Positions 46,263-61,094 of a stretch of DNA of 64,000 nucleotides are shown here, piece by piece. The position numbers were made by a program, and so were the translations under genes. Under the pieces are notes generated by a model. That model was not told the DNA's origin. It saw only the letters and a list, made by a program, of their open reading frames with translations, and made no database searches. Numbering within the stretch: position 1 is the stretch's first letter; the number at the start of each line of letters is the position of its first letter. The DNA comes from Cycas panzhihuaensis (Eukaryota; Cycadophyta): the NCBI GenBank assembly GCA_023213395.1, contig CM041465.1:78065741-78129740 (forward strand), written 5' to 3'.

Positions 46263-46741
46263 TTAATGGATCACCACCGCCCTAATCAATCATTTGAAGT
46301 GGGTGACCTAGTTTTCCTTCACCTCTAACCTTATAAGCAATAATCCCTCTATCATAACAAATCCCATAAGCTAAGTCCCTAATATTATGGCCCCTATAAA
46401 ATCACTCAACGCATTGGCGCAGTTGCTTATGCCCTTGAGCTTCTTCCTGATACCAAGATCCATGACATATTTCATATATTCTGCTTTAAAAAATACCTAG
46501 AAAAATCCATCATCCCCCAAACTTCCCTCCTTACACTCTAAGAAGAAGAGATCCTCACAGTCCCCCCTATATGGATTCTAAACACTCGTTGATGTTGTCT
46601 TTGGAATAGAACCATTTATGAGTATCTAATGCAGTGGGCAAACTGTGAAACTGAAGAAGCCATATAAGAATCAAAAGACTTCATCAAGCAGCATCCACAT
46701 CTTCAGTACTTCAAGCACTTAGCATTTCAGAGGGGGAGACC
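46263..46741 (+). pseudogene. Chromovirus integrase C-terminus and chromodomain fragment
   Basis: It reads NQSFEVGDLVFLHL from about 46282, then YYGPYKITQRIGAVAYALEL near 46391-46445. IHDIFHIFCFKKYLEKS and the chromodomain part YLMQWANCETEEAI*ESKDF near 46620-46680 follow. It ends with a purine tract AGAGGGGGAGA (46730-46739) next to the LTR. It belongs to the same family as 42149-42620. The 5' part of the element is absent. Confidence 0.82.
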
Positions 46742-47126
46742 TGTTACATAACCCCCCAAGATGAACAACATATAAGTATCTAACTATGTAGTTAAGGTGG
46801 TATAGGTTAATGCCAATTATCAAAGGGCGTATATAAGCCATATACCTCCACCAATGGGAGTTGAAACTGCATGGCCCTCCAATAAGATATTAGAGAATAA
46901 TGACCACTTATGTTTATTTAAGGCCATGTATTTATAATGAAACTCTTATGTCATAATCTCCTCTTGTAAGATTGTACTAATATACAACTTCTCTTTTGAT
47001 GTCCTTTAAGCATTTTTTCATCGTTTCTTATTTTGAATGTAATATGAGCTGTTGCAGTAATAAAAGATCTATTTGTATTCTTTTATCATCTATTTGGAAT
47101 AAAAATTGCCAGTTGGGATTGTAACA
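46742..47126 (+). repeat. 3' LTR of the chromovirus fragment (385 bp)
   Basis: It starts TGTTACATAAC immediately after the purine tract and ends GGGATTGTAACA, giving TGTTAC/GTAACA inverted ends. The first bases match the LTR at 42621. Confidence 0.8.
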
Positions 47127-48200
47127 GCCTTGGACTAGTAACTTTCGTCATCTCCTCTTGGACATAATGGCATGTTGTTGACATGGAACTCAACCTTCAT
47201 ATTTTAAATGTACATGATAAATTGTCTTAGATTAATGACTTACAATTTCTTTAGTGTAATCCTAATACTCACCTTAAGACCTCCCATAAAAGCCTCCAAT
47301 ACAAATGTGTCATACAACTATGATAGAAGCATGCTATAGAGATTTTGATAATCCCTAATGTACTATTAAATGGTGTTGAATTATTGGAGCCTAGCTAATT
47401 ATGATAAATAATCTTGGTTCCATGTTTCTTCCTATTGCTTGTAAAGGGTTATCAGAAAGGAGGACCGATTAAAGTTTGTAATAGACTTGTTGTCATTTTC
47501 GTACCATTTAGACCAATTTACGAGCTTCTTACTTATACGTAATGATATGAATAATATCTTTTCCCTCTTTGAATGGGAATAAATAATAAAGCACGTCTCC
47601 AACTTTACTACCCATTACCTAATGTCCTTTCCATTTTCTAGATCAAAAAGTTCTAACTGAACTTAATGTTTTTTAGATTGTCATTTCTTTATAGAGTGAC
47701 CAATGGAAATGATAGCCTCTATATGGTAACTACTTGTGCTTTTGATAAGAGTTGGTCCCAAGGGAATGGAATGTAGCATATACTATATATACTGAAACAA
47801 TTTTGGATGACCACAGGAGATAATTATCAAAATCTAAGCCCAATCATATCAAAGACTTAATACACAGGTGATAACTAATGAATTAAGAAAAATCTACAAT
47901 GTATGCAACTCATTAAATATGTGAGGATGCTTGTATATTCTATCATGTTTTCTATGAGATGATTAGAAGGCAAAATAATTCTAACATAACATCCAACCGT
48001 GCATGGGGTCCAAGTGAGTGCAAGAGAGAAGGTTTAGGGGTCTCGGGGGATTGGGGGGAGGTGGTTGTTTTTTCGTTTCTTTAAGAGCTGTACAAAGTGC
48101 ATGTGTAAAACGTGTTAACCGAGGGATTATGCATAAACCATAAGCGACTCACTGCAAACGCCACGAACGAACATCTATAGGAATACTATAGTAACCGGGT
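47127..48200 (-). other. Stretch without a clear gene; weak minus-strand gypsy gag similarity
   Basis: On the minus strand near 47330-47230 the reading TFVLEAFMGGLKVSIRI resembles the gypsy gag motif F.xGLK..I. Together with the minus-strand RT at 45640-46260 it may be one minus-strand element interrupted by the plus-strand fragment 46263-47126. The rest shows nothing recognisable. Confidence 0.3.
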
Positions 48201-48204
48201 TTTA

Positions 48205-48420
48205 AAGCAGAGTTAGGGTTTGAAGGCATGAGTTAGGTGTTGACTTGAATACCATTTTATAAACGTTACTGACACCATTTTTACAAGCCCCAACCCTAAC
48301 CTGATCCATTGCTTCAAACACTAACTCAGGTTACAAGCCCAGTTACAAACCCTAATACTGTTAAAACCCTAGCCAAAGCTCCGTTTCGTCACTGTTGAGT
48401 TATTTTTTCCAAGTTAGAGT
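48205..48420 (+). promoter_or_regulatory. RPS6 promoter region with telo-box and site II-like motifs
   Basis: AAACCCTAA lies at 48347-48355, AAAACCCTAG at 48363-48372, an AACCCTAAC word at 48292-48300 and the reverse form TTAGGGTTT at 48213-48221. An AGCCCA word at 48336-48341 is the reverse of a site II-like TGGGCT. Telo boxes with site II elements are typical of plant ribosomal protein gene promoters. TTTATAAAC near 48256 could be a TATA box. The transcription start was not located. Confidence 0.7.
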
Positions 48421-48520
48421 TTTCGTTAGCGTAGAAGGAAAGGCCCGCCGAGCGTGGGAGCTTGCAGGGTCGAGCTCTAAGGCACCGTAGATCTTCCCTT
48501 ATTCAGCGTCGTGAGCGAAG

Positions 48521-50896
<2,376 letters not shown>

Positions 50897-51739
50897 TATT
50901 GGGATTCCTTTTGTGGGTTTGCCTGGTCGCATGCTTGCTTAATTAAGGCATTTTATGAATTGCAGTGTTAATTATTAATGAAAGGGGCAAGCAAAGAACC
51001 TAATTTAGAGTACATTTGTTTTTGGTATGATGGTAAGATATCATTGTTAAGAGCATTTGATTTCGTGTTACGACACATTTGAGATGAAATTCATTGCTAT
51101 TCTTGAGCAGTAAATTCAATTTTGGAGGATTTTCTAGCTTAGTTTGGCTTGTGTTTGGGAGTGCCTTGGATTATTGTAGTTTTTTGTCTTTTTTTCTTTT
51201 TTCTGTGAAAAGTCATGTCTCTTGCATGGTTTCGACCTTTTGTTTGCTGGGTACACTGAAATCAGGCAGCAGATTTTGTGCTCCAATATATTTCTCCTTT
51301 TTATGGCTTTTCTAGGTTCTGGCATATTTTATGGCTCAGTTTCATTTGAGAAAATTGTGGTGAGGGCACGTTTAATGGGATTGTAATAAATTATTCTATC
51401 TACATTAGCTGCCAAGAGGAAGGAAAATGACAGGGTACGAGGGTGTTGTATAATTGATTGAGACTGTTGTGCTGCTATGCTATGAACTGTCATTTTGAAT
51501 GATTAGCAGAGATGTGACAAAAGGTAAAATGACATGCATAAGTTTTTATCAAGACTTTGATTTGTGGCTGTCAGTTATTATTCAGATATATGTTTGGTTC
51601 CCCATTTCTATTGTTTTGTTTAATCTTGTTCAATTGTGCCTATATTCAGCTTGGATTTGGGGGTCTGGCTAGTTGATTTCCCAATTTAAACCTGGGAACA
51701 ATTCTGGATAGATTCAAGCTGAAAATTTCTGTTTTTTGG
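50897..51739. other. RPS6 3' flank, no further gene
   Basis: An AATAAA word lies at 51385-51390, but the real polyadenylation site is not evident. Open stretches on both strands at 51094-51325 have no recognisable content. A G-rich run lies near 51745-51768. Confidence 0.5.
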
Positions 51740-52550
51740 GTGGGTTGCGGGAGGGGGTGGGGGGGGGTGGAGATAATGTTAAAAGAAATTATGAAATTGG
51801 CAAATTGTAGGAAAAGTTTTGCCAAATTTGGGAAGGCTGCAGTTTTGAAAAAATTTCAGTTAATTCTAGGAAGGTTTTGATCTATTTTAAAAACACTCCA
51901 GCAAGTTTTTGTTGATGCCAAATGAGATTATTATTTATTTGGATGTCTCATCTTTAACTTTTAATTTTTCTTTTCTTCCCCTACTTGGAAACTTAGCTCA
52001 ATGCCCCACTCAACCCAAATTTCCACCTGTTGAGTTGGAACTCCCAAATTCTGATTCACTAAACACAAGCTGAATATGATTTTGTGCAACATAGCTCAAC
52101 ATTGGTAAACAAATCCCTATTTATTTTCCATTGTCATCTACTCATTGTTGGCTCCAATTCTGCCATCACTAATTATATGTATTTTTCAAGTTTGCATGTG
52201 GCATTGTCTAACTATTCCTTTGTTTATATGATTAACCATTCTGATCAATGTTGAATGTATATGTCAATTATAGCCTCCCTTTCCCTCTCTCTCTCTCTCT
52301 CTATATATAGATATTTGCACATATTTTCATACCTCAATCATTGCTAATTATATAAATCTCATTTTATATCAGTTGCTATCAAATAAGTCCATGTCTTAAT
52401 GCCTCTTCATCCATTGTTAGACTATTTATCTTTGCTGTTGCTAATTACATCCACTTCTCATAGTCTGCCCTTGGTCTTTTGGCTTTCTATCACTTTTCTC
52501 TCGTTGTGTTGCCCTTGATGTCACAATGCCAGAATAAGTAATTAAAGTAG
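51740..52550 (+). repeat. Non-coding repeat, copy A (about 750-800 bp)
   Basis: This stretch and 53620-54376 share, in the same order and orientation: GTTAAAA/CATTAAAA...AATTATGAA, a TTATTTA-CTTGGATGTCT word, TTCTTC/CTTCTC...CACTTGG, CCCAAATTT, a CAACATT(G/A)G(T/C)AAACAAATCC word, ATTATATGTATT, a CT microsatellite and TAATTA(T/C)ATAAATC. Identity looks like roughly 65-70%. Neither strand codes. Confidence 0.65.
52285..52302. repeat. (CT)9 microsatellite in repeat copy A
   Basis: It is a perfect CT run followed by a short TA run. The homologous place in copy B (54132-54152) also carries a CT run. Confidence 0.9.
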
Positions 52551-53619
52551 TGGCTGTGGGATGATTAAAATGACAAACCACAACCATTATCAGCCTTGCA
52601 AGAACATCCATTAACAGACCTTTTTAATTAATTCTCATTTGAATGCTTGTTTTTGTAATAAATTATATTGCTTTTTGAATTTTCAAAGCCATGAACCTAT
52701 ATTTCATCATTGTGCATGAACACAAACCCTAGTTTGAACCCATGGCAAATGTTTCTATAATGAAAAATTTGGTAGTAAAATGGATTTTGATAATTTTTGT
52801 TTAACATGGCCATTCCAGCGCCACCCCCAAAATAAGCCATATTTTAATAAATGAATAGTAATAATGCCCCCTTCATGATTGGCTCTATAAGAAGCAAATA
52901 ATAGCATATAATATTAGCATATTCATGTGGTGATTGATACAATGATGTCACCATTTTTTTGAAAGTCTTAACTCTCTTTTAGTGTTTTATCTTTTTAAAA
53001 TAATGTGCAGTAAAAAAATGTGATTGATAAGTACATTTTAATTGAGAATTTCACTTAAACTTAATTTGTAGGCTTGTGCCTCCTTTCTAGACTAATCATG
53101 CAATATTGATTTGATTTAATTATTTTTAATGTTTATTACAATTTAAAAAGGTTCTATTAAATTGATTTCACACTTCATTGTTTGTGAAAGTGTTTTTCTA
53201 TGCTTTGATAACTCAATTATTAATTTTTCTACCATGTTTCCATTGGCTATTTGTATGAGGTATGGTATGGCCTTAAGTGCGAGTTTTGTAGAATATTTTG
53301 GTATTTCTTTTGTGTGTTGGACATTCTAGTATGGCATGTTGCTCATCTCCTACCTTTTTTGTGTTGCTTATGTGGCACATTCTATTGTACTACAATGTTT
53401 TCAAGGCAGTTTTTTTGCTTGTTGAACTTTGTGGGCCATGTGGTTTTCTTATTTTGTTAATAATATTGTTTTTTAATCCAATTGTGTAGAAACTTGAGTT
53501 TAATTTATATTTATAGTAAGACATTTCATTTATTCTCTATGGTTTCTCGAGTTTGATTTAGAATTGATTTTGGTTGAAAATTGTTTTTTCTTTTTTCTTT
53601 TTCTACTGTTGTTTTGAGA
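52551..53619. other. AT-rich stretch between the two repeat copies, no gene
   Basis: It is Phe/Leu/Ile-rich in translation because of its AT composition. The open stretches at 53251-53489 carry no recognisable domain. Confidence 0.5.
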
Positions 53620-54376
53620 AAGGTAGGAGGGGAAGGAAAACATTAAAAAAATTATGAATGGGTTGATTCTGGGATGCTTTTTTGTTAATTTTTGGGAAAA
53701 ATTACAATTTTGAGAAACTTTTTGGTCAATTCTAAGAAGATTTTGGTCTATTTCAAAATCATTCTAATCAATTTCAATTGAAATCAAATGGGTTATTTAC
53801 TTGGATGTCTTGTTTTTAAATTTTATTAGTTGTATATAATGCATATGATTTTTTTCCTTCTCCACTTGGGAACTTATTCTAACCCCCATCAAACTCAAAC
53901 CCAAATTTTCGGTAGTTGAATTGGAATTTTCAAATCCCAAAATTTCACTAGTTGAATCCAATTTCTTGTAAAATAGTTCAACATTAGCAAACAAATCCAT
54001 ATTTCCTTTTTATTTTTCTCTTTATCTATTTTTGGTTTTGGATCAACCATCTCTAGTTATATGTATTCCTCGAGTTTGCATTTGCCATTATTCAAATGAG
54101 CTATATTTGTATAGCTTTGTTGATTATTGTGCTCTCTCTCTCTCTCTCTCTCCGCATCAATCATTATTAATTACATAAATCGCATATTTTATATTTAGTG
54201 CTATCTAACAAATCATTGTTTGTATACCTCTTCATTCATTGTTGTTTTATCTTTGTTATTGATAATTATATCTATCTTTCATAGTTTGCCCTTGTCTATT
54301 GGCTCTTTACCATTTTTTTCTTATTGGATTGTGCTTATGTAACACTATCAAAACAAACCAAGAAAGTAGCGCTTGT
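53620..54376 (+). repeat. Non-coding repeat, copy B
   Basis: It aligns colinearly with copy A at 51740-52550, including the CT run at 54132-54152 and the AATCATTATTAATTACATAAAT word after it. Its right end meets the copia 5' LTR that starts near 54377. Confidence 0.65.
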
Positions 54377-54571
54377 GTTAAAGTAATGTTTTATTTAGGA
54401 TATATTTCTAATGTGTGAGGGTTAGGCAACATTTCATCATTTATAAGTTTGTGACAAGTGGCACATATGCATTCATATATGTTAAGGTCATGTATAATAT
54501 GTAATATTTATTAAGACCATTTTTCTCATTTGATTCATTAAATGATATACATACATTTTTTTTGTTTGACA
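54377..54571 (+). repeat. 5' LTR of the split copia element (left end approximate)
   Basis: It ends TTTGACA directly before the primer site at 54572. The left end is set at a TGTTAAAG word. Its partner 3' LTR lies beyond the window, so the length of about 195 bp is unchecked. Confidence 0.55.
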
Positions 54572-54584
54572 TGGTATTAGAGCA
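54572..54584 (+). other. Primer binding site (initiator tRNA-Met type)
   Basis: TGGTATTAGAGCA is the copia PBS TGGTATCAGAGCA with one C-to-T change. Confidence 0.85.
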
Positions 54585-55269
54585 GATTTTACTATTCAGT
54601 CTAAATTTGCTTAGCTTTTTTTAGGATTTTTCAAGAAGAGTTTGAATTCAAATATTTTTCTATTTGATTACTTCATTAAAAAAAAAACAATTAAGAAGAC
54701 ATTTTTTCATTGTATGGATTTAATGTACAGAGTTGTACGAACTACCTGTATGGACTTAAAATATTTAAATTGTTCAAAATTTGTTTAAATTTTATTAGCA
54801 AAGGCGTTTTGAGGAGAAGAACAAATTCTTTTGAAGGATCACTCCTAAATTCTTTTATTTTGGAAGTCTTTTATCAAAAAATCAAAAATCATGGGCGTGG
54901 ATGATCTTCTGTAGTTTTTCTCGAATGAAGGCATTAAATCGAATAATATCAACATTAAAATCTTCTTTTCATCTGTACATTTTTTAAAGACCAGTATCAA
55001 ATAATTTCATCAAGATTTGAAAAAGTTAAGCATTTCTTGGTTAAAAAAATTTTAGCATGGGTTTTCTTTTTCGAGCTTTGAAAAATTCAGAGGTTGTTTT
55101 AGAAAATTTCTTCCAAATTCAGAATTTACAGACAAAGATCTATATTTTGCCTCTATTTCTTTTTCAAAATTTTATACTTTAATTTTTTTTGTATAATTTC
55201 ATATAGTTTGACGGTCATATGACTTAATAATTTTGTCAAATTTTTAGTATCATAATTTCTTAGAAAGGG

Positions 55270-56250
55270 CCTCATTTGTAGTCCGTCTTGAAGAAGTAGA
55301 TAAACTTATAGGTATAAATTTTAACACTTTGAAAATAAAAAATGAAGGCATCTTAAGAGTTAAGAATGCATGGAAAATTATGATTAGATATTAACAAAAA
55401 ATGATAAACATTGTTGACATAATAAGTTGGAATGAAAGAGATGATCAGGATATAACAACCCTAAAGCTCTTAATCTCAGATTTCTTGTTAACACACACAG
55501 ATCTGGAAGATTATGACCTTTCTGTTTAACCAAAATAATGTGCCTAGAATAGTTGTTTTAAGAGAAGAGCTTTATAAACTTCATATGAAGAAAAGACAAT
55601 CAATCTCTGAATTTGTTTGATTACTTCTGTTAAAAATGATGTTGTTGTAGGAAATAAAATTATAGATATTGAATTTGTTTGATTGGTTATTAATGTCTTT
55701 GATAACATGGTCAATAATCTCATTAATGGAGGTCAAATTGTTTCTATGGCCTTTGAGATTTTAACAATGCACACGCTTCAATAGGAGTAGAGAAACAAAA
55801 GGTATGAAGAAGAAATAGAGATAGAGGAAGCCTTTCTCTTCAGGCCTAGTCTTGGAAGCCAAGTTCGTGGTCAGTATCCTTCAAGAGGATGCGATAAATT
55901 CCTTAGGGCACCTTTTATAGAAAGAAGAAACTAGTTAGTCAATCGTACCAGATGGCAAGAAAGAAGAGGAAGGTCTAGATCAATTCCACTTAGAGATTCT
56001 AGAGTTTGTTTTAATTGTGGTAGACAAAGACAAATTTCAAGTGATTACTGAGCCTTTGATATCTGCTATCATTATGGACAATTTGGACATTATTCATATT
56101 AATGACCTAAAAAACGTGCTAAGATACAAAGAGAGAAAATAGTTACAAGAAATTACAGTAAGGAACAAAACATAGAAAAAAAGAGAGGAGGAAACAACGT
56201 TCATTGTTGCTTTGGCCACAAGCCTTAGTTTAAAGGATGATTAGTATGTC
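55270..56250 (+). pseudogene. copia gag of the split element, broken
   Basis: A gag C-terminal region is recognisable. An Arg-rich linker (TRWQERRGRSRSIPLRDSR near 55945-56003) leads to a first zinc knuckle start CFNCGRQRQISSDY near 56006-56050 and a second, CYHYGQFGHYSY near 56065-56100. Both have lost Cys residues, several to Tyr. Upstream (55280-55900) helices with many stops match a copia gag only loosely. Confidence 0.65.
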
Positions 56251-57437
56251 GACTCAAGAGTGTCAAACCGCATGACCGGATGTGAAGAATGGTTTGAGTC
56301 ACTAAAACCATACTTATTTAATAAAATTTTCAAATTAAGCGATAATTATTTACTTCATATATAAGGTATGAGAGTAATTACTACAAAATTTGATGGAAAA
56401 ATTAAAAAGTTTGGAAATGTACTTTTTACGCCCGGGATTAAAATAAATCTATTGTTTGTATCTTAGTTAAAAAGAAAAAAACTCCGAGTTGTCTTTGATG
56501 AAGATGGACAGTGTCTTATTCTTGATATGAAAAAAGGAGGTATTGTAATTGCAGAAGGAATAGAGAGCAACAATTTATATAAATTAATTCCAAATTTAGA
56601 TGTAAAATCTTTTGTTGCCTTTAGTACTACTAATAATGAAATTTGACATTTTAGGTATGGGCATATCTCGAATGAAAGACTGGAATTATTAAAAAATGCT
56701 AACATGGTTGTTAGACTTTCAGATATATCTTTTAATTCTTGTGAGTGTAAGAGCTATATGATGGAAAAACAACATAGAACTTCATTTTAAAAGAGTTCAT
56801 AGCAAGCTCAAAAAAGGTTGGAGCTAATTTGTACTTATCTCTATCAGCGAATTACACCAAGATCACTTAATGGAGCTCAGTACTTTCTTATCTTCATTGA
56901 TGACTTTTCAAGAAAAACCTAGGTATATTTTCTCTTTAGCAAATTAGATACTTTAAATTGTTTTAAAGAATTTAAGATAGAAGTAGAATTGGAAAGTGAT
57001 TGCAAAATAAAATATTTTTAGTTTGATGGAGAAGAAGAGTATATATTGAAAGAATTTTATCATTTTTGCAAAATACATGGGATTCATTGACAGGTCACAA
57101 TGCGCTACACGCCGCAATCAAATGGTGTTGCAGAGCATATGAGCAGAATTATCATGGTTTGAAGTCTAATTCAGGACAAAGAAGTCATTAAGATATATTA
57201 GGTAGAAGCTATCAATATGATAATATATTTAATCAATAAAAGTCTAACTCAAGCACTAAACAAGATAACACCTGAAGAGGCTTGGACATGACGAAAATTA
57301 GAAGTACGTAACCTTAAAGTTTTTTATTACAAAGTTTATGTTTATATTCTAGATAAGAAACAAACCAAGCTTGATAACAAGAGTATACAATGCATGATGA
57401 TAGGTTACAATAATAAGTCTAAAGTTTATAGGTGTAT
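56250..57437 (+). pseudogene. copia protease and integrase of the split element, broken
   Basis: Protease reads VDSRVSNRMTG near 56251-56283, so the DSG core is DSR. The pre-integrase part has NLYKLIPN near 56573 and HFRYGHISNERLELLK near 56647-56694. Integrase: YFLIFIDDFSRKT near 56881 and then MRYTPQSNGVAEHMSRIIM near 57101-57157 with the catalytic Glu kept. LDNKSIQCMMIGYNNKSKVYR runs near 57370-57432, where the insert cuts in. Stops mostly replace Trp or Gln. Confidence 0.85.
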
Positions 57438-57795
57438 TGTTCGAGAATATGAAATTATACAGGTATGTTCCCATCCACATAATCTTTAACTATATACAAT
57501 AAGCAAACAAATACATACATAGAAAATAGATGCACAACACGTAGAATTTATGTGGAAAAACACTTTTAGGAAAAAAACCCACTACAAAAGGATCCTTTAT
57601 GGATCACATTAATTATTCAATAATAATTTTGATACATTGAATACACAAGGCCTCAAAGCTTTTATACTCTTCCAAGAGGTGTCATCTGATTAGGGTTATG
57701 ACCTTTTGAATAAATTGCACCTTTTCACTTAATCACTTTAGTTAAACCACATTAACATTAACATTGTGGATTAACAATCAACTGACACGTTAACA
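57438..57795 (-). repeat. 3' LTR of the nested minus-strand copia
   Basis: On the minus strand it starts TGTTAACGTGTC and ends TATTCTCGAACA. On its right, 57796-57805 is the polypurine tract (minus strand TTAAGGGGGGA). Confidence 0.92.
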
Positions 57796-57949
57796 TCCCC
57801 CCTTAATGTGAATATGGAGAGTCTGCCAACTGTAACAGCTGTGTTATCATGAATGCTGGGACTAACTTGCAACTTCTTTATCCTTGTCGATACACCCTCC
57901 CTCAAGGATAACACTGGTGAGTTCTAATCCGGTACGCATCCTCGTGGAC

Positions 57950-60900
57950 TGATCTTTAATGAGTGGCTTGGTGAACACATCCGTAAGTTAGAATTCACTC
58001 AGGCAATAATCGACCTGCAGCTTCTCTGACTTGATCTGTTCATGAATGTAGTGGCGCTGAATCTCGATATGCTTCGTATAGGCATGGAACTTTGGATTCT
58101 TCGATAGGCAAATGATACTTTGATTATTAACAAAGATAACCGAATGTCCATTGGAAACTCCAAGAAATTCTAAGAGATCTTGTAACCATACAACTCCCTT
58201 CATACTAATAGTGAGTCATTGATATTCTGCCTCTGTAGAAGGTAGCGTTACTGTCTGCTACTTGTTCGACTGCCACAAAATAAATCCATTACTAATACCA
58301 AACAAGTATCCAATAGTGGATTTCCGATTGTCAGAGTCTTATCCCCAATCAACATTTGTGTAGCCATGTAATTTTATCTCTTCACCTCGATGGTATTCGA
58401 GACCAAGATTGATTGTTCACTTCAAATACTTTAGAGTCTACTTCGCTGTAACCAAATGAGACTCTTGAGGATTTTGCATGTAGTGGAAAACCAATCTAAC
58501 AACGTATGCGATATTAGGTCTAGTATGAGTTAAATAGATTAGACTCCCTACTAATTGACGATATTTTGTGCCGTCTATAGAGGGTTTGGCCATATTCTTC
58601 TGCAACTTTGTGCCTTTTACACATGATATTGCAACTGGTTTGTAATTCTGCATTATGACATTCTCCAGCAAGTTCTTCACATACTGAGACTGCAACAACA
58701 TGATCCTGTCATCCATCTACCTAACCTGAATGCCTAAGAAGTAGTGAAGTCTCCTAAGGTCTGTCATGTCAAATGAAGCTCTTAAATTGGATTTGACTTT
58801 AGTAATAGCCTTGCCACAGTTACCGTCAATGACCAAATCATCTACATACACCACACAAGCAACTATTGAAGTCCCTCTTCTTTTCACATACATGTTTGGG
58901 TCAAGTTCTGAAATCTTAAAACCTTCAACTTTAAACTTAGCATCCATCTTTTCGTACCAAGCCCAAGGTGCTTGTTTCAGGCCATAGATTGACTTCTTCA
59001 AACAACAAACAAGATGCTCGTAGCCATCCTTAACAAATCCCAGAGGTTGCAACACATATATCTCCTCATTTAGATCTCCATTAAGGAATGCAAACTTTAC
59101 GTCCATCTGGTGTAACTCCTAACCATAAGCAGCTGCTAAGGAAATAAGCAATCAGACCATTATCATTATGAAGATTGGTGTAAACGTCTCCTCGTAGCCA
59201 ATTCATTCTTTTTGCTTGAATCCCTGAGTAACAAGTCTAGCCTTATACTTGTCCACCTCTCCATCAGAGCAGAACTTTGCTTTATAGACCCACTTGCATC
59301 CAACAAGGTTCTTTGTTAGAGGGAGTGGAACCAAATCCCACATATCATTCTTCAACAGAGACCTATTCTCCTCCATCGCAACTCTCCATCATGAATCTCT
59401 TTTCACTTCATCAAATGAATTAGGATCACTGGAGTCGTTGGTGTCTACCAGCAAAGTTTGACTGGCATGTTGACTTCTTATTCTTCGATCATCAATTAAG
59501 GTATACATTGCCACACCAGAATCTTCTAGAGTCTTCCTTACCCATAAAGGTATTGAAAGACCCGTTGCTGGAGGTACTTCATCTCGCGATAGCTCCTCAC
59601 TATTACTCGTCACACTTGGTCATGCTCCCTCAGGTGTTCCAGCGACTAGCTCATTGTCCTCTTCACTTGATGAATATGGGAATGGGAGAAGTGGGGGTAA
59701 AATGGCTCATCTGATGATTTGTCAGCATGATACGTCAATGATTCATAAAATTTTACATCCCAACTAACCATAATCTTCTCCCCTTGTAGATCCCATAGTC
59801 TATAGGCTTTATTCTCAGTATAATATCCCATGAATATGCGCTTCAGACTCTTTTGACCCAGCTTCTTGCGGGTATCATCTGGGATGTGGGTGCATGCTAT
59901 ACACCTAAAGGTTCTTAAATGGCTAATGATAGGCTTTCGACCAGTTCGTTTCTCTTCGAGGTCATGCTGCGAACTGCTTGAGTGGGTACCTGGTTCAAAA
60001 TATAAAGTCACTACAGCTTTTGCCCAAAACTTTGCTAGTAGCTTTTTAGCATGCACCATACATCTCGCCATTTCTATCATGGTATAGTTATTCCTTTTAA
60101 CAACTCTATTTTATTGTGGGGTATACGAGACCGTAAATCCCCACTTTATACAATGATTGTGGAAGAATTGATTGAATGCATGGTTGTTATATTCTTTACC
60201 ATTATCACTTCTTAAATAATTTATTTTCTTATCACATTTATTTTCTACTATCACTTTCCAGTCACATAAGCGATCAAACACATCTGACTTGTTCTTGAGA
60301 ATGTAGGCCCAGGCCTTCCTAGCGTAATCATCCATAAATACAAAGGTATATCAAGCTCTAGATATCGAAGGGTTAGGAAGATGGCCCATTATGTCTAAAT
60401 GTATAAGCTCTAGCTTCTCCTTAGCTCTCCAGGCATTATCCCAAGCAAAAGGGTACTAATGATGCTTGCCATACATACACCCTTCGTAAATACCATCTGA
60501 GTAGGAAACTAATGACAATCCTTCTACCATCTTCAACCTCTTCAATAGTGCAATGCTCCTATAATTAAGGTGCCCAAGGCGATTGTGCAACAATTTACTC
60601 ACTTCATCTGCGATGACAACAAAAACATAAGACTTCTTCTAAGGTTGAAATTTCTCAAACACCCAGAAGTTGTCCGTGACTTTCCTAGTAGCAATGGCAA
60701 CAAAGTTCTGCTTTGGATCCTTAATCAGGCATTTATCATTGTAGAGCTCCACCTTCAAGCCTTGTTTGCAGATTTCCTGGGTTGAAAGAAGGTTCAAATG
60801 CATCTTGGGTACATAGTATACTTCGATAAACTTACCTCCTGTAATGGATACATGGCCGATACCTTCTACTGGTAAGACGCGAGCATCTCCAAGGACAATT

Positions 60901-61090
60901 TAAGCACCACTCTAATTTTTGGTTATCGTATCGAAGTCCTGTCTCTATTAAGAGATATGCTTCTCCGTTCTAGAGTCAAGCACCCAATAATCTCTCCGAC
61001 TTGATTCGACTGACAAGGTCTGTGCTGTGATGCAATGAACAACAATGCTCTTCCCTTTATCATCCTGGCTAACATTGCACTTGTCACGAC
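57950..61090 (-). pseudogene. pol of the nested copia (protease, integrase, RT, RNase H), scattered stops
   Basis: On the minus strand, protease VLDSRTEKHIS near 60985 has DSR for DSG. Pre-integrase: LLHNRLGHLNYRS near 60590. Integrase: LELIHLDIMG near 60405, FMDDYARKAW near 60338 and YLRSDNGKEYNN near 60215. The third catalytic region is PQ*NRVVKRNN near 60120, with Lys for the catalytic Glu. RT: YKARLVTQGFKQKE near 59240, MDVKFAFLNGDLNEEIYVLQ from 59106, and CVVYVDDLVI near 58845 with an intact YVDD. RNase H: STEAEYQ near 58225, then NNQSIICLSKNPKFH and DVFTKPL near 57970. The open blocks are up to 144 codons long. Confidence 0.92.
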
Positions 61091-61094
61091 GCTT

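Noticed and set aside
53251-53489. Hydrophobic open frames (Phe/Leu/Cys-rich) as a possible membrane protein
   Set aside because: They arise from T-rich sequence between the two non-coding repeat copies, with no conserved motif or start context.
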